NCBI RefSeq assembly: GCF_036227405.1
Contig: NZ_CP109473.1
Location: 806,001 to 870,000, forward strand
Source: Streptomyces sp. NBC_01460
GTDB lineage: Bacteria; Actinomycetota; Actinomycetes; Streptomycetales; Streptomycetaceae
Length of the DNA stretch: 64,000 bases
Reading direction: 5' to 3'
Made by a program: the position numbers and the translations under genes. Shown here piece by piece: positions 43,409 through 51,888 of this stretch (position 1 is the stretch's first letter; each line of letters opens with the position of its first letter). The notes under the pieces are model-generated. The model ran no database searches. It saw only the letters and a list, made by a program, of their open reading frames with translations, and had not been told where the DNA came from.

Positions 43409-45078
43409 GCGGGGTGCGCGACGGCGACGAGCGGCCTGCCGGCCGGCCGAGCAGGTTCGACGTGACCGGCCGACGGGGCGCCCACCCGTCCGCCGAGAGG
43501 CTCAACCCGGCCAACCCGCTGTGGGGGTCGAACGGCATCGCGTTCGGCCCGGACGGGCGGCTGTACGTCGCCGAGTTCCTGGGCGGCCGGATCAGCGCGG
43601 TCGATCTCGACAACGGCGACCTCGACGTCGTCGTACCGGCGGGTGGGCCGGTCCGGTCACCGGACGACCTCGCGTTCGGGGCGGACGGCTCGATGTACAT
43701 CGCCGACCTGGTCCCGGGCCGTGTCTGGCGGCGTAGCCCGCAGGGCGCCTACACCCTCGTCAGCGACGCGGTGAAGAATCCCAACGGGATCACCTGCATC
43801 GGGGACCGGCTCTTCGTCAACGAGATGAAGCCGGACGGCCGCCTGCTGGAGCTCTTCCCCGACGGTGGCCGACCCACCGTGCTCACCGCGGGGCTCGCCA
43901 TGGGCAACGCGATGCAGCGCGGTCCGGACGGCTGCCTCTACTACCCGCACATGATGAGTGAGCAGATCTGGCGCATCCCGCCGGACGGCGGTGCACCCGA
44001 GATGGTCGCGGACCAGGTGGACCGTCCGGTCGCGGTGCGCTTCGACCGCGACGGCGTCCTGCACGTCCTCTCGCTCGGGCCGGAGGGCCGGGTGACCCGG
44101 ATCGACCTGCACGGCACGGGGTCCCGGACGCTGGTCACGAGTGGGCTGGCAGGGCTGGACAACGCGGCGTTCGACGCGGAGAACCGCATGTTCGTCTCCA
44201 GCTACGCGAGTGGCGGCATCACCGAGATGCACCCGGACGGGCGGACCCGCGTGATCGTGCCACGCGGGTTCGACGGCCCCTACGGGGTGACCGTCGACCT
44301 CGGCGGCACGGTGTACGCGGCCGACCACTACCGGGTGGCGAGCCCCCCGGCGTCCCCCGGAGGGGACGGCGGCACCGGTGCGGACGAGGGTGAACCGATC
44401 AGCCAGGTCCTCGCGCCCTTCGTGCACGGCATCGTGGCGGACGGTGGACTCCTCCACCTCACCTCGCAGTTCGGCGACGTCCGGACCTACGACCCCCGGC
44501 AGGGGTCGATGCGGACCCGCCTGGGCGGGCTGAACCGGCCCATGGGCATCGCGGTGGACCCGGCGGGCTCACTCGTCGTCGCCGAGACGGGAGGCGGCCG
44601 GATCGTGGCCGTCGACGGGAGCGACAGGGTCACGGTGCTCGCGGAAGGGCTCGGCCGCCCGGTCGACGTGGCCTTCGACGCGGCGGGGCGGTGCTACGTC
44701 AGTGACGAGCGGGCCGGCGCCGTGCTCAGGCTGGAGGAGGACGCCGGGACGACCGTCGTCGCCGACGGCCTCGGCGCACCGCAGGGAGTGACGGTCGTGG
44801 GCGACGCGTTGTACGTCGTGGAGACGGCGCACCGCAGTCTGCGCGCGGTCTCCCTCGTCACGGGCGCGAGCTGGACGGAAGCGGAGGACCTGCCGGTCGG
44901 CCCGTCGCCGGACGCCGTCCGCCTGCCTCCGGACGCCGAACCCACGCTGTTCGCCCACGGCATGCCGGGGCTCGCCGGCCGCTTCGCCGGGATCGCCTCC
45001 GCCCCGGACGGTTCGCTCGTCCTGTCGGCCGACGGCGAGGGCACCCTGCTGCGGCTGACCCCGTCGGGCCCCCGGTAG
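43405..45078 (+). CDS. SMP-30/NHL-type beta-propeller, probable lactonase or esterase
   Basis: A 557-residue protein made of repeated propeller blades: WGSNGIAFGPDGRLYVAEF, SPDDLAFGADGSMYIADL, KNPNGITCIGDRLFVNEM, GPYGVTVDLGGTVYAAD, MGIAVDPAGSLVVAE and others. The pattern suits a double propeller of the SMP-30/gluconolactonase/NHL type. Its GTG overlaps the stop of the monooxygenase gene (GTGA), so the two are tightly coupled. Inference: it hydrolyses the lactone or ester formed by the monooxygenase. No signal peptide. A perfect hairpin follows 22 bp after the stop. Confidence 0.78.
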   Translation: MSGVRDGDERPAGRPSRFDVTGRRGAHPSAERLNPANPLWGSNGIAFGPDGRLYVAEFLGGRISAVDLDNGDLDVVVPAGGPVRSPDDLAFGADGSMYIADLVPGRVWRRSPQGAYTLVSDAVKNPNGITCIGDRLFVNEMKPDGRLLELFPDGGRPTVLTAGLAMGNAMQRGPDGCLYYPHMMSEQIWRIPPDGGAPEMVADQVDRPVAVRFDRDGVLHVLSLGPEGRVTRIDLHGTGSRTLVTSGLAGLDNAAFDAENRMFVSSYASGGITEMHPDGRTRVIVPRGFDGPYGVTVDLGGTVYAADHYRVASPPASPGGDGGTGADEGEPISQVLAPFVHGIVADGGLLHLTSQFGDVRTYDPRQGSMRTRLGGLNRPMGIAVDPAGSLVVAETGGGRIVAVDGSDRVTVLAEGLGRPVDVAFDAAGRCYVSDERAGAVLRLEEDAGTTVVADGLGAPQGVTVVGDALYVVETAHRSLRAVSLVTGASWTEAEDLPVGPSPDAVRLPPDAEPTLFAHGMPGLAGRFAGIASAPDGSLVLSADGEGTLLRLTPSGPR

Positions 45079-45099
45079 CGGCATCCGGACGGTCCCGCT

Positions 45100-45135
45100 C
45101 GCTCCGCCATGACCCACCTGTGTCATGGCGGAGCG
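45100..45135 (+). terminator. terminator of the monooxygenase operon
   Basis: A perfect 14-bp inverted repeat (arms 45100-45113 and 45122-45135) with an 8-nt loop, just after the propeller gene. Confidence 0.8.
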
Positions 45136-45240
45136 CGGTGCGCCTCGCCGCGAAGCCGGGGTTCGCCGAGGCGGAGCGGTTCGAGGAGTACGGCGCCGAG
45201 CAGTGGTTCGGCGTGCGGGCCCCCGCCGTACCTTCCGACG
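45135..45240 (+). pseudogene. C-terminal remnant of a GNAT acetyltransferase
   Basis: Read in the frame beginning at 45120, this stretch encodes AVRLAAKPGFAEAERFEEYG followed by AEQWFGVRAP. It resembles the C-terminal end of GNAT acetyltransferases, where the family has A-x-x-L-A-E-K-L-G-F followed by E-R-F-E-E-Y-G-x-x-Q-W-F-G. Everything N-terminal is missing; a terminator hairpin occupies the place where it should continue. I read it as a decayed fragment left by a deletion. The assignment depends on recalled family patterns. Confidence 0.5.
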
Positions 45241-45291
45241 GAGCCCGGGCGTCGCGATCAACTCCCGGGCTGTCCGCATACACTGCCGGAC

Positions 45292-45672
45292 ATGGCATGC
45301 CGCATCAGTGAGTTGGTCATCGACTGCGCCGACCCGGACCGGATGGCCACGTTCTGGAGCGAGGTCCTCGGTTACGTCGAGCTCGACCGGGAGGATGACG
45401 GAAGCATCCAGATCGGTCCGCCCGACGAGGGCTTCGGCGGTGCGCAGCCCACCCTCGTCCTCGGCGCCGGACGCGAGCCGCGCGCCGGGAAGCTCCCGCT
45501 GCACATCGACGTCAGCCCCTTCGACCGTGACCAGGACGCCGAGCTGGAGCGGCTGCTCGCCCTCGGCGCCCGGCCCGCCGTCGGCCAGACCGGTACCGAG
45601 AGCTGGCACGTCCTGGCCGACCCGGAGGGCAACGAGTTCTGCCTCCTGCGCACCCGACTGCGGCCCCTCTGA
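45292..45672 (+). CDS. VOC/glyoxalase-fold protein
   Basis: A 126-residue vicinal-oxygen-chelate protein. The N-terminus RISELVIDCADPDRMATFWS is the usual first beta-alpha unit, and ADPEGNEFCLL is the usual last strand with the metal-ligand Glu. The function is probably metal-dependent or resistance-type binding, not specified. TACACT at 45279-45284 lies 7 nt before the ATG, so the mRNA is leaderless. The gene is monocistronic. Confidence 0.85.
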   Translation: MACRISELVIDCADPDRMATFWSEVLGYVELDREDDGSIQIGPPDEGFGGAQPTLVLGAGREPRAGKLPLHIDVSPFDRDQDAELERLLALGARPAVGQTGTESWHVLADPEGNEFCLLRTRLRPL

Positions 45673-45856
45673 CGCGCGGGTTCTGACGCGCAGGGCCTGA
45701 CCACGCGAGGGCCTGACCACGGGAGGGCCTGACACACGCGGCCTGCCGCCGGGCGACCGCCGCCGGGCGCCGCGGACCGGCCGATGCCGCGCCTCGGTGT
45801 CCGGCCTGGGTACAGTCGGGCGACCTGCCACCGAGCCAGGAGGAGCACAGCCGGAC

Positions 45857-46339
45857 ATGGCGGTGGACGCCCTCGACACCCGGATCCTTCGGCTGCTCAT
45901 CGAGCAGCCGCGCACCAGCGTGCGCGAGTACGCCCGCCTCCTCGGCGTGGCGCGCGGCACGCTCCAGGCCCGGCTCGACCGCATGGAGCGGGACGGGGTG
46001 ATCACGGGCACGGGCCCCGCCCTCTCCCCCGCCGCGCTCGGACACCCGGTGCTCGCCTTCGTCCACCTGGAGGTCACCCAGGGGCACCTGGACGAGGTCG
46101 GGGACGCGCTCGCGGCCGTACCGGAGATCATCGAGGCGTTCTCGACGACCGGGGGCGGCGATCTCCTGACGCGTGTCGTGGCCCGCGACAACGGCCACCT
46201 GGAGGACGTGATCCAGCAGCTGATCCAGCTCCCCGGCGTCGTCAGGACGCGGACCGAGGTGGCGCTGCGCGAGCGCGTGGCCCATCGGGTGCTGCCGCTG
46301 GTCGAAGCGGTGGGGCGGACGGCGGACGCCGCCGGCTGA
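45857..46339 (+). CDS. Lrp/AsnC-family regulator
   Basis: A 160-residue regulator. The helix-turn-helix LDTRILRLLIEQPRTSVREY with LLGVARGTLQARLDRMERDG is followed by a RAM ligand domain (VLAFVHLEVTQGHLDEV and GGGDLLTRVVARDNGHLEDV). ATG 45857 was chosen because TACAGT at 45814-45819 is a good -10 and AGGAGGAG lies in the resulting leader. It probably senses an amino acid or related metabolite; the target is unknown. Confidence 0.85.
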   Translation: MAVDALDTRILRLLIEQPRTSVREYARLLGVARGTLQARLDRMERDGVITGTGPALSPAALGHPVLAFVHLEVTQGHLDEVGDALAAVPEIIEAFSTTGGGDLLTRVVARDNGHLEDVIQQLIQLPGVVRTRTEVALRERVAHRVLPLVEAVGRTADAAG

Positions 46340-46363
46340 TCACCGTCGGGCATGCTGGACGCC

Positions 46364-47053
46364 ATGAAGACCCCGCATGCGTCCGCCCCGTCGGTCCTCT
46401 TCGATCTCGACGGCACCCTCATCGACAGCGAGCCGAACTACTACGAGGCGGGGCGCCGCCTCCTCGCCCGTTACGGCGTGCGGGACTTCAGCTGGGAGAA
46501 CCACACCCGCTTCATCGGGATCGGCACCCGTGAGACGCTCACCGTCCTGCGCCAGGAGTACGGGATCGAGGCACCGGTCGACGAGCTGCTGGCCGGTAAG
46601 AACGCCCTCTACCTGGAGCTCGCCGGAGCGTCCACCACCGCCTTCCCCGAGATGCGCGCCTTGGTGGAGCGGCTGCACGAGGGCGGCGTGCCGATGGCGG
46701 TGGCGTCGGGGTCGTCCAGGGCCGCCATCGCGGCCACGCTCGCGGTCACGGGGCTCGACGCCCACCTCCCCCTGTACGTGTCCGCCGAGGAGGTGGCGCG
46801 CGGCAAGCCGGAACCCGATGTGTTCCTGGAGGCGGCGCGGCGGCTGGGTGTGGCGCCGGAGTCCTGTGTGGTCCTGGAGGACGCGGTCCCCGGAGTCCGG
46901 GCCGCGCACGCGGCCGGGATGCGCTGCGTCGCGATTCCGGACACCGAAGCGGCCGGGGACGGTGCGGCGTTCACGGAGGCGGAGCTGCTCTTCCCCGGCG
47001 GGCAGCAGGAATTCACCGCCGCCGCCGTGCTCGACTGGCTCTCCGCAGGGTGA
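46364..47053 (+). CDS. HAD-IA phosphatase (beta-phosphoglucomutase-like)
   Basis: A 229-residue HAD hydrolase with an intact motif I DLDGTLIDSE, motif II VASGSS, the Lys region RGKPEPD and motif IV LEDAVPGVRAAHAAG. A helical cap lies between motifs I and II. It should dephosphorylate a small sugar phosphate or nucleotide. CATGCT at 46351-46356 lies 7 nt before ATG 46364, so I preferred this over ATG 46352 and consider it leaderless. Confidence 0.87.
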   Translation: MKTPHASAPSVLFDLDGTLIDSEPNYYEAGRRLLARYGVRDFSWENHTRFIGIGTRETLTVLRQEYGIEAPVDELLAGKNALYLELAGASTTAFPEMRALVERLHEGGVPMAVASGSSRAAIAATLAVTGLDAHLPLYVSAEEVARGKPEPDVFLEAARRLGVAPESCVVLEDAVPGVRAAHAAGMRCVAIPDTEAAGDGAAFTEAELLFPGGQQEFTAAAVLDWLSAG

Positions 47054-47222
47054 GAACAGGCCGCTCGGGTCCACCGATTGGCCGGATCCGGTGTCCCGGT
47101 CACGGGCGGGGCGAGCGGAGGTCCAGGGGACGGATATCCTGATCATGCCGCGCACCCCGACGCACCGTACCGAGGCGATGAGCCCGTTCAGGTCGCCGCC
47201 GCGGCAGTCGGAGCGGTCCACA

Positions 47223-48476
47223 ATGCGAGAGTGGTGTGCACAGGTGCTGGTTGCTGGACGGTACCGGCTGATATCCCCCATCGGCCGTGGCGGTATGGGT
47301 GAGGTGTGGCGCGGCACCGACGAAGTGCTGGGGCGTGCCGTGGCGGTGAAGCTGCTGCTGGGCGACCAGGCCGATGCCTCGTCGACCGCGCGCTTCCGCC
47401 TGGAGGCGCAGACGGCCGCGCGTCTGAGCCACCCTCATCTGGTGGCCGTGTTCGACTTCGGCTCATGGGAGGACCGCTTCTACCTGGTGATGGAGCTGGT
47501 CGAGGGCAGGAGTCTCGGGGATCTGCTGGAGGCCGAGGAGACGGTCCGTCCCGAGCAGGTCGCCCGGATCGCCGGTGAGGCCGCGGCCGGCCTCGCCGCG
47601 GCGCACCGGCAGGGCATCGTGCACCGTGACATCAAGCCGGGCAACCTGATGCTGGACGCCGACGGGTCGGTGAAGATCGGGGACTTCGGCATCGCCCAGT
47701 TCGTCGACGATCCGTCGACGGCGCTGACGACGGCCGGCCACATCGTCGGTACGAGCCTGTACCTGGCTCCCGAGCGGGCTCTCGGGCGGACGGCCGACTC
47801 CGCGTCGGACATGTACTCACTCGGCTGTGTCATCTACCAACTGCTGGTCGGGCAGCCGCCGTTCCGCTCGGACACGGCGACCGCGACGCTCTACCAGCAC
47901 GTGGACACCCCTCCGGTGCCGGTCAGGCAGCGGGGCGTGGACGTCTCCCCCGCCTTCGACTCCTATCTGCTGGGTCTGCTGGCGAAGAAGCCCGAGGACC
48001 GGCCGACCGCGCAGCAGGTCTCCGACTGGTTCCGTACGGACGCCTGGCGTGGGCGGCCCGAGCCGCTGCCCCAGCAGAGGCCTGCCTCCCGGCGGGCCGC
48101 CGCCCCGGCCGTCCCCGCACCGGCTCAGGGTGGGCCGGCCGGCGGGGGTCAGTCGACGTACCGGCTGCCGCAGGCCACCGGCCGCAGACGGGCGGCCCCC
48201 GCGCCCCGGGCCTCCAGATCGGCGGCCAGATCCGCGACCACCCGCAGGATGAGCACGGGTGAGGCGATCCGGCGCCGCCCGCGTGTGGCGAGCGCCGTCG
48301 CCGGGACGGTCGCCTTCCTGGCGGCGGTGTACCTCGGCACGGTCCTCTTCGCTCCGGACACCGGAGCCGCCGGCACCCCGGATCCCGGAGTCACCCCGAC
48401 GGCCGGACTCGAATCGCCCGCGCCGGCCGACCCGGCGGTGGCTCCCTCCGAGGACGGCGACGGCGAGGACGACTGA
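47223..48476 (+). CDS. eukaryotic-type Ser/Thr protein kinase
   Basis: A 417-residue membrane kinase. Glycine loop GRGGMGEV (residues 21-28), invariant Lys43, catalytic HRDIKPGN (Asp136), DFG at 154-156 and APE. After the kinase domain comes a Pro/Ala/Arg-rich linker, one transmembrane helix (VASAVAGTVAFLAAVYLGTV) and a short acidic extracellular tail without PASTA domains. The start is uncertain: ATG 47145, with GGATAT 7 nt upstream, would add 26 residues; ATG 47223 has GGAG about 10 nt upstream. Confidence 0.88.
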   Translation: MREWCAQVLVAGRYRLISPIGRGGMGEVWRGTDEVLGRAVAVKLLLGDQADASSTARFRLEAQTAARLSHPHLVAVFDFGSWEDRFYLVMELVEGRSLGDLLEAEETVRPEQVARIAGEAAAGLAAAHRQGIVHRDIKPGNLMLDADGSVKIGDFGIAQFVDDPSTALTTAGHIVGTSLYLAPERALGRTADSASDMYSLGCVIYQLLVGQPPFRSDTATATLYQHVDTPPVPVRQRGVDVSPAFDSYLLGLLAKKPEDRPTAQQVSDWFRTDAWRGRPEPLPQQRPASRRAAAPAVPAPAQGGPAGGGQSTYRLPQATGRRRAAPAPRASRSAARSATTRRMSTGEAIRRRPRVASAVAGTVAFLAAVYLGTVLFAPDTGAAGTPDPGVTPTAGLESPAPADPAVAPSEDGDGEDD

Positions 48477-48488
48477 GCCCAAGGCTCA
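48474..48488. terminator. short dyad made by two convergent stop codons
   Basis: TGAGCC-CAA-GGCTCA: the kinase stop codon and the complementary stop of the aldo/keto reductase gene lie at opposite ends of a perfect 6-bp inverted repeat. Only 9 bp separate the genes. Confidence 0.45.
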
Positions 48489-49469
48489 CCAGCGCGGGTG
48501 GACCTCCGCGCGGATGCGGCGGTCGTAGAGGTCGCGCACGGCGTCCAGGGTGCTCTGCGGCAGCGGCGGAAGCGCTGCCGCCGCCGCGTTGGCCCGGGCC
48601 TGGTCCACGGAGCGCGCACCGGGGATGACGCTGGTGACACCGGGCTGCTGGATGATCCAGCGCAGCGCGGTCCCCGCCGGGGTGGCGCCTTCGGGTGCGA
48701 ACCCGGCGAACTCCGCCGCGGCGGCCACACCGGTCGCGTAGTCGATGCCGGAGAACGTCTCGCCCTGGTCGAACGCCTCGCCGTGGCGGTTGTAGGTGCG
48801 GTGGTCCTCGGGCGCGAAGACCGTGTCGGCGGTGTACTTCCCGGAGAGCAGCCCGGAGGCGAGCGGCACGCGCGCGATGATGCCGACGCCTGCCTCCGCC
48901 GCCGCCGGGAGGACCTCGTCGAGGGGCTTGAGGCGGAACGGGTTCAGGATGATCTGGACGCTGGAGACGCCCGGCCTGGCGATCGCCGTGAGGGCTTCGG
49001 CGCATGTCTCGACGCTGACCCCGTAGGCCGCGATCCGCTGCTCGGCGACGAGCGTGTCGAGGGCGTCGTACACGGCGTCCGAGGAGTAGACGGCGGTCGG
49101 CGGGCAGTGCAGCTGGACGAGATCGAGGGTGTCGACGCCGAGGTTGGCGCGCGAGCGGTCGTTCCAGGCGCGGAAGTTGTCCAGTACGTAGTTCTCCGGA
49201 AGCTGGTCGACGCGCCGGCCCATCTTGGTGGCGACGAGGACGTCCGCGTCCGGCCGGTCCTTCAGGTAGCGGCCGATGAGCTGTTCGCTGCGGCCGTCGC
49301 CGTACACGTCGGCGGTGTCGAAGAAGGTGACTCCCGATGCGACGGCGGCGTCGAGGACGCCGAAGGCGTCGGCCTCCCGCACCTCGCCCCAGTCCCCGCC
49401 CAGCTGCCAGGTGCCCTGTCCTACGACCGATACGTCACGGCCGGTCCTGCCGAGTGTGCGCTGCTCCAT
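48486..49469 (-). CDS. aldo/keto reductase
   Basis: A 327-residue NADPH-dependent reductase with a TIM-barrel. The catalytic tetrad is visible: Asp and Tyr in FFDTADVYGDG, Lys in VATKMG and His in LVQLHCPP. The C-terminal SVIPGARSVDQARANAAA region binds the cofactor 2'-phosphate. ATG 49469 was preferred to ATG 49478 because TAGCAT lies 7 nt upstream on the minus strand (leaderless). The substrate is unknown. Confidence 0.9.
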   Translation of the reverse strand: MEQRTLGRTGRDVSVVGQGTWQLGGDWGEVREADAFGVLDAAVASGVTFFDTADVYGDGRSEQLIGRYLKDRPDADVLVATKMGRRVDQLPENYVLDNFRAWNDRSRANLGVDTLDLVQLHCPPTAVYSSDAVYDALDTLVAEQRIAAYGVSVETCAEALTAIARPGVSSVQIILNPFRLKPLDEVLPAAAEAGVGIIARVPLASGLLSGKYTADTVFAPEDHRTYNRHGEAFDQGETFSGIDYATGVAAAAEFAGFAPEGATPAGTALRWIIQQPGVTSVIPGARSVDQARANAAAAALPPLPQSTLDAVRDLYDRRIRAEVHPRW

Positions 49470-49489
49470 GCGGATCATGCTACGTCGGT

Positions 49490-49528
49490 GCGCGGGGGCG
49501 GCGGCGGTGACCGCCGCCGCCCCCGCGC
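49490..49528 (-). terminator. terminator of the GH16 gene
   Basis: A perfect 18-bp stem with a TGA loop (arms 49490-49507 and 49511-49528), 6 bp beyond the GH16 stop. It sits directly upstream of the aldo/keto reductase -10, where a -35 element would be expected. Confidence 0.85.
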
Positions 49529-49534
49529 CCGTGC

Positions 49535-50455
49535 TCAGTCGCCGGTGGTCACACGGACGTAGTCGACCACGAGCTGCTGCGGGAGGGGGGTGCTGCCGTC
49601 CGGGTCGCCGGGCCAGTAGCCGCCGACGGCGAGGTTGAGGATGAGGAAGAACGGCTTGTCGAAGACCCAGGTGTTGCCGTTGAGGTCCGCGGGCGTCCTC
49701 CGCTGGTAGACGGTGCCGTCGACGGACCAGGTGATGGAGTCGGGGGCCCAGTCGACGGCGAAGGTGTGGAAGTCGTCGGCGAAGGCGGCCCCGCCGGGGA
49801 GGGTGTAGCCGGCACCGATTCCTCCGGAGCCGGAGTAGCCGGGGCCGTGCAGGGTGCCGTGGACGGTGCCGGGTTCGAAGCCGACGTTCTCCATGATGTC
49901 GATCTCACCGCTGTTGGGCCAGCCGACGCTGCCGATGTCGGCGCCCAGCATCCAGAAGGCGGGCCAGATGCCCTGACCGCGCGGGATCTTCATCCGGGAC
50001 TCGACATGGCCGTACGTCGCGGTGAACTTGCCGGAGGTGTTGAGGCGGGACGAGGTGTACTCGCAGGCCCCGTACCAGCACTGGTAGTTGCCGGGGTTCT
50101 CCTTGCGCGCGGTGATGACGAGGTTGCCCTGGCCGTCGAGGGCCGCGTTGTCGGTGCCCCCGGTGTAGTACTGCCGTTCGTGGTTGCTGACGTTGTCGCC
50201 GGTCTCGGTGAGCCACTTGCCGCCGTCGACGGCGGAGCCCGCGGCTCCGTCGAAGGTGTCCTCGAAGGCCACGGCCTGCGCCCCGGGTGCCGTGGAGGAC
50301 GCAGCCGTGTGGGGGTCGGGTGCGGCCGAGGCTCCGGCGGGAAGCGCGGTCATGACCACGGAGCAGCAGAGCAGGGAGAGTGCGGCGTAGAGCGTCGTAC
50401 GGCGCCTCCTGGAGGGGCGGCGTACGGCGTGATGGGGGGAAGGCACGGTCATCAC
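49535..50455 (-). CDS. secreted GH16 beta-glucanase
   Basis: A 306-residue exported glycoside hydrolase. It has an Arg-rich N-terminus (RRPSRRRRT), a hydrophobic core and cleavage near ASA-APD (residue 44). The GH16 jelly roll includes the catalytic pair Glu184 and Glu189 in GEIDIMENVG, and GIWPAFWMLG upstream. The pattern favours laminarinase-type beta-1,3-glucanase activity. No carbohydrate-binding module follows. The start is uncertain among GTG 50455, ATG 50452 and GTG 50446; none has a strong ribosome site. Confidence 0.88.
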   Translation of the reverse strand: MMTVPSPHHAVRRPSRRRRTTLYAALSLLCCSVVMTALPAGASAAPDPHTAASSTAPGAQAVAFEDTFDGAAGSAVDGGKWLTETGDNVSNHERQYYTGGTDNAALDGQGNLVITARKENPGNYQCWYGACEYTSSRLNTSGKFTATYGHVESRMKIPRGQGIWPAFWMLGADIGSVGWPNSGEIDIMENVGFEPGTVHGTLHGPGYSGSGGIGAGYTLPGGAAFADDFHTFAVDWAPDSITWSVDGTVYQRRTPADLNGNTWVFDKPFFLILNLAVGGYWPGDPDGSTPLPQQLVVDYVRVTTGD

Positions 50456-50493
50456 ATCATTTCGGGGTGGGGGGAGATGAGTGGGGGATGACA

Positions 50494-50507
50494 GTCATGC
50501 GCATGAC
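50494..50507. promoter_or_regulatory. palindrome upstream of the GH16 gene
   Basis: GTCATGCGCATGAC is a perfect 14-bp palindrome, 39-52 bp upstream of the GH16 start and 119 bp upstream of the plus-strand DUF4232 gene. It is a possible operator for either gene. Confidence 0.5.
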
Positions 50508-50625
50508 AGATACACACGAGAGATGAACACATGAAGCACTCGCCCCATGCGTATCTTTCAACACTTGATTTAAGGCAGCGGTCCGAGGCTCCGTCAAGGA
50601 TCTGGTCCGGACCGGGCGGCCGTGG

Positions 50626-51171
50626 GTGGAAGTCACCGGATCGGGGAACGGACAACACATACACATCCGTACCGAAGCAGTTCTTCCCCTCGGCCTGGCC
50701 CTCGCCCTGTCGGTCCCCGCGGGAGCCGCGACGGCCTCGCCGGCCGTCGCGCCCGCTCCGCCCGGTTGCCGGGAGAACCGCCGCACCGTCACCGCGGCAG
50801 CCTCGGAACTGCCCGGGACGGTCCGGATCAGCATCACCGACCACGTCCGCCGGGCCTGCGTCGTCGACCGCGTCCCCACGGTCGTCCTCGGTGACCTGGA
50901 CGGCCCCGCCCTGCCGGTACCCGAAGGCGGGAGCGGGCCGTACCGTGTGCCGGCGGGCGGATCCGCACACGCCACGGTGCGCACCCTGGACCCGGCCGCC
51001 ACCGAGCTGCGGGTGGTGGAGCGGCTGACGGTCGCCGGCGACCCCGCGCACCGCGGGCGGACGTTCGGCGCCGCCGCCCTGGGCGCGCCGGACGGGATCC
51101 GGGTCCGGGAGCCGGTGACCACGCGGTGGCACCGCTCCAGCGCGGCGGCCGACGCGGCACTCGCGCGCTAG
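50626..51171 (+). CDS. secreted DUF4232-type protein
   Basis: A 181-residue protein. After a 15-residue polar start comes a signal-like segment (AVLPLGLALALSVPAG) ending near AAT-ASP. The mature part resembles the DUF4232 beta-sandwich, with two cysteines (in PPGCRENRR and RRACVVD) and the Y-R-V-P-A-G-G-S-A-H-A motif. GTG 50626 is tentative and lacks a clear ribosome site. Function unknown. Confidence 0.6.
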   Translation: MEVTGSGNGQHIHIRTEAVLPLGLALALSVPAGAATASPAVAPAPPGCRENRRTVTAAASELPGTVRISITDHVRRACVVDRVPTVVLGDLDGPALPVPEGGSGPYRVPAGGSAHATVRTLDPAATELRVVERLTVAGDPAHRGRTFGAAALGAPDGIRVREPVTTRWHRSSAAADAALAR

Positions 51172-51329
51172 ACCGGCTGACCTGTCCCCCGCACCCGGGC
51201 CGGCGTACGGGCGCCGTCGTGCGGTGCGCGGTCCGCGGCGGCACAGTGGAGAGACGGACTGTGCGGGGCTCGCGCGGCTCGGCCGGGCAGCCGCGCACCG
51301 GCCGACGCATCCCGGCGGAAGGATCAGGC

Positions 51330-51884
51330 GTGGACAGCGAGAGCACACGGCGTTTCGTGGTGCAGATCCACGACGCCCGGCGTATGCACTTCGACTTCCG
51401 TCTGGAGGTCGACGGCGTCCTGAAGTCCTGGGCCGTGCCGCGCGGCCCCTCGGACAATCCGAGCGACAAGAGACTGGCGGTGCCGACGGACGACCATCCC
51501 CTGGAATACCGCGAGTTCGAGGGGGTCATCCCGCAGGACGAGCAGGGCAGCGGCACCGTGATCGTCTGGGACCAGGGCACCTACCGCCCGACCAGCCATG
51601 ACCTCGCGGGTGCTCCCGTGCCGTTCGCGGAGTCCTTGGAACGCGGACACGCCACCTTCTGGCTCGACGGGGCCAAACTGCACGGCGAGTTCGCGCTCAC
51701 CCGCTTCCACATCGACGACGAGGACGGGACCCGGGGGCCGGAGGCCTGGTTGCTGATCAAGGCCAACGACCCGCAGGCCGTCCACGACCGGCCCGGCACC
51801 CCCGATCCGTACCACGCGCGTTCGGCCCGCACCGGCCGCACCCTCCACCAGGTCGCCGTGGCGGAACAGGAGAGCGCCCCCTGA
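51330..51884 (+). CDS. stand-alone LigD-type 3'-phosphoesterase
   Basis: A 184-residue protein matching the 3'-phosphoesterase domain of bacterial DNA ligase D. The metal-binding and catalytic residues lie in VQIHDARRMHFDFRLEVDG, SWAVPRGPS, GTVIVWDQGTY and GEFALTR. It should trim 3'-phosphates or 3'-ribonucleotides during DNA end repair, working with ligase and polymerase proteins encoded elsewhere. GTG 51330 has GGAAGG 8 nt upstream. The following gene converges with a gap of only 4 bp. Confidence 0.88.
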   Translation: MDSESTRRFVVQIHDARRMHFDFRLEVDGVLKSWAVPRGPSDNPSDKRLAVPTDDHPLEYREFEGVIPQDEQGSGTVIVWDQGTYRPTSHDLAGAPVPFAESLERGHATFWLDGAKLHGEFALTRFHIDDEDGTRGPEAWLLIKANDPQAVHDRPGTPDPYHARSARTGRTLHQVAVAEQESAP

Positions 51885-51888
51885 GCCC

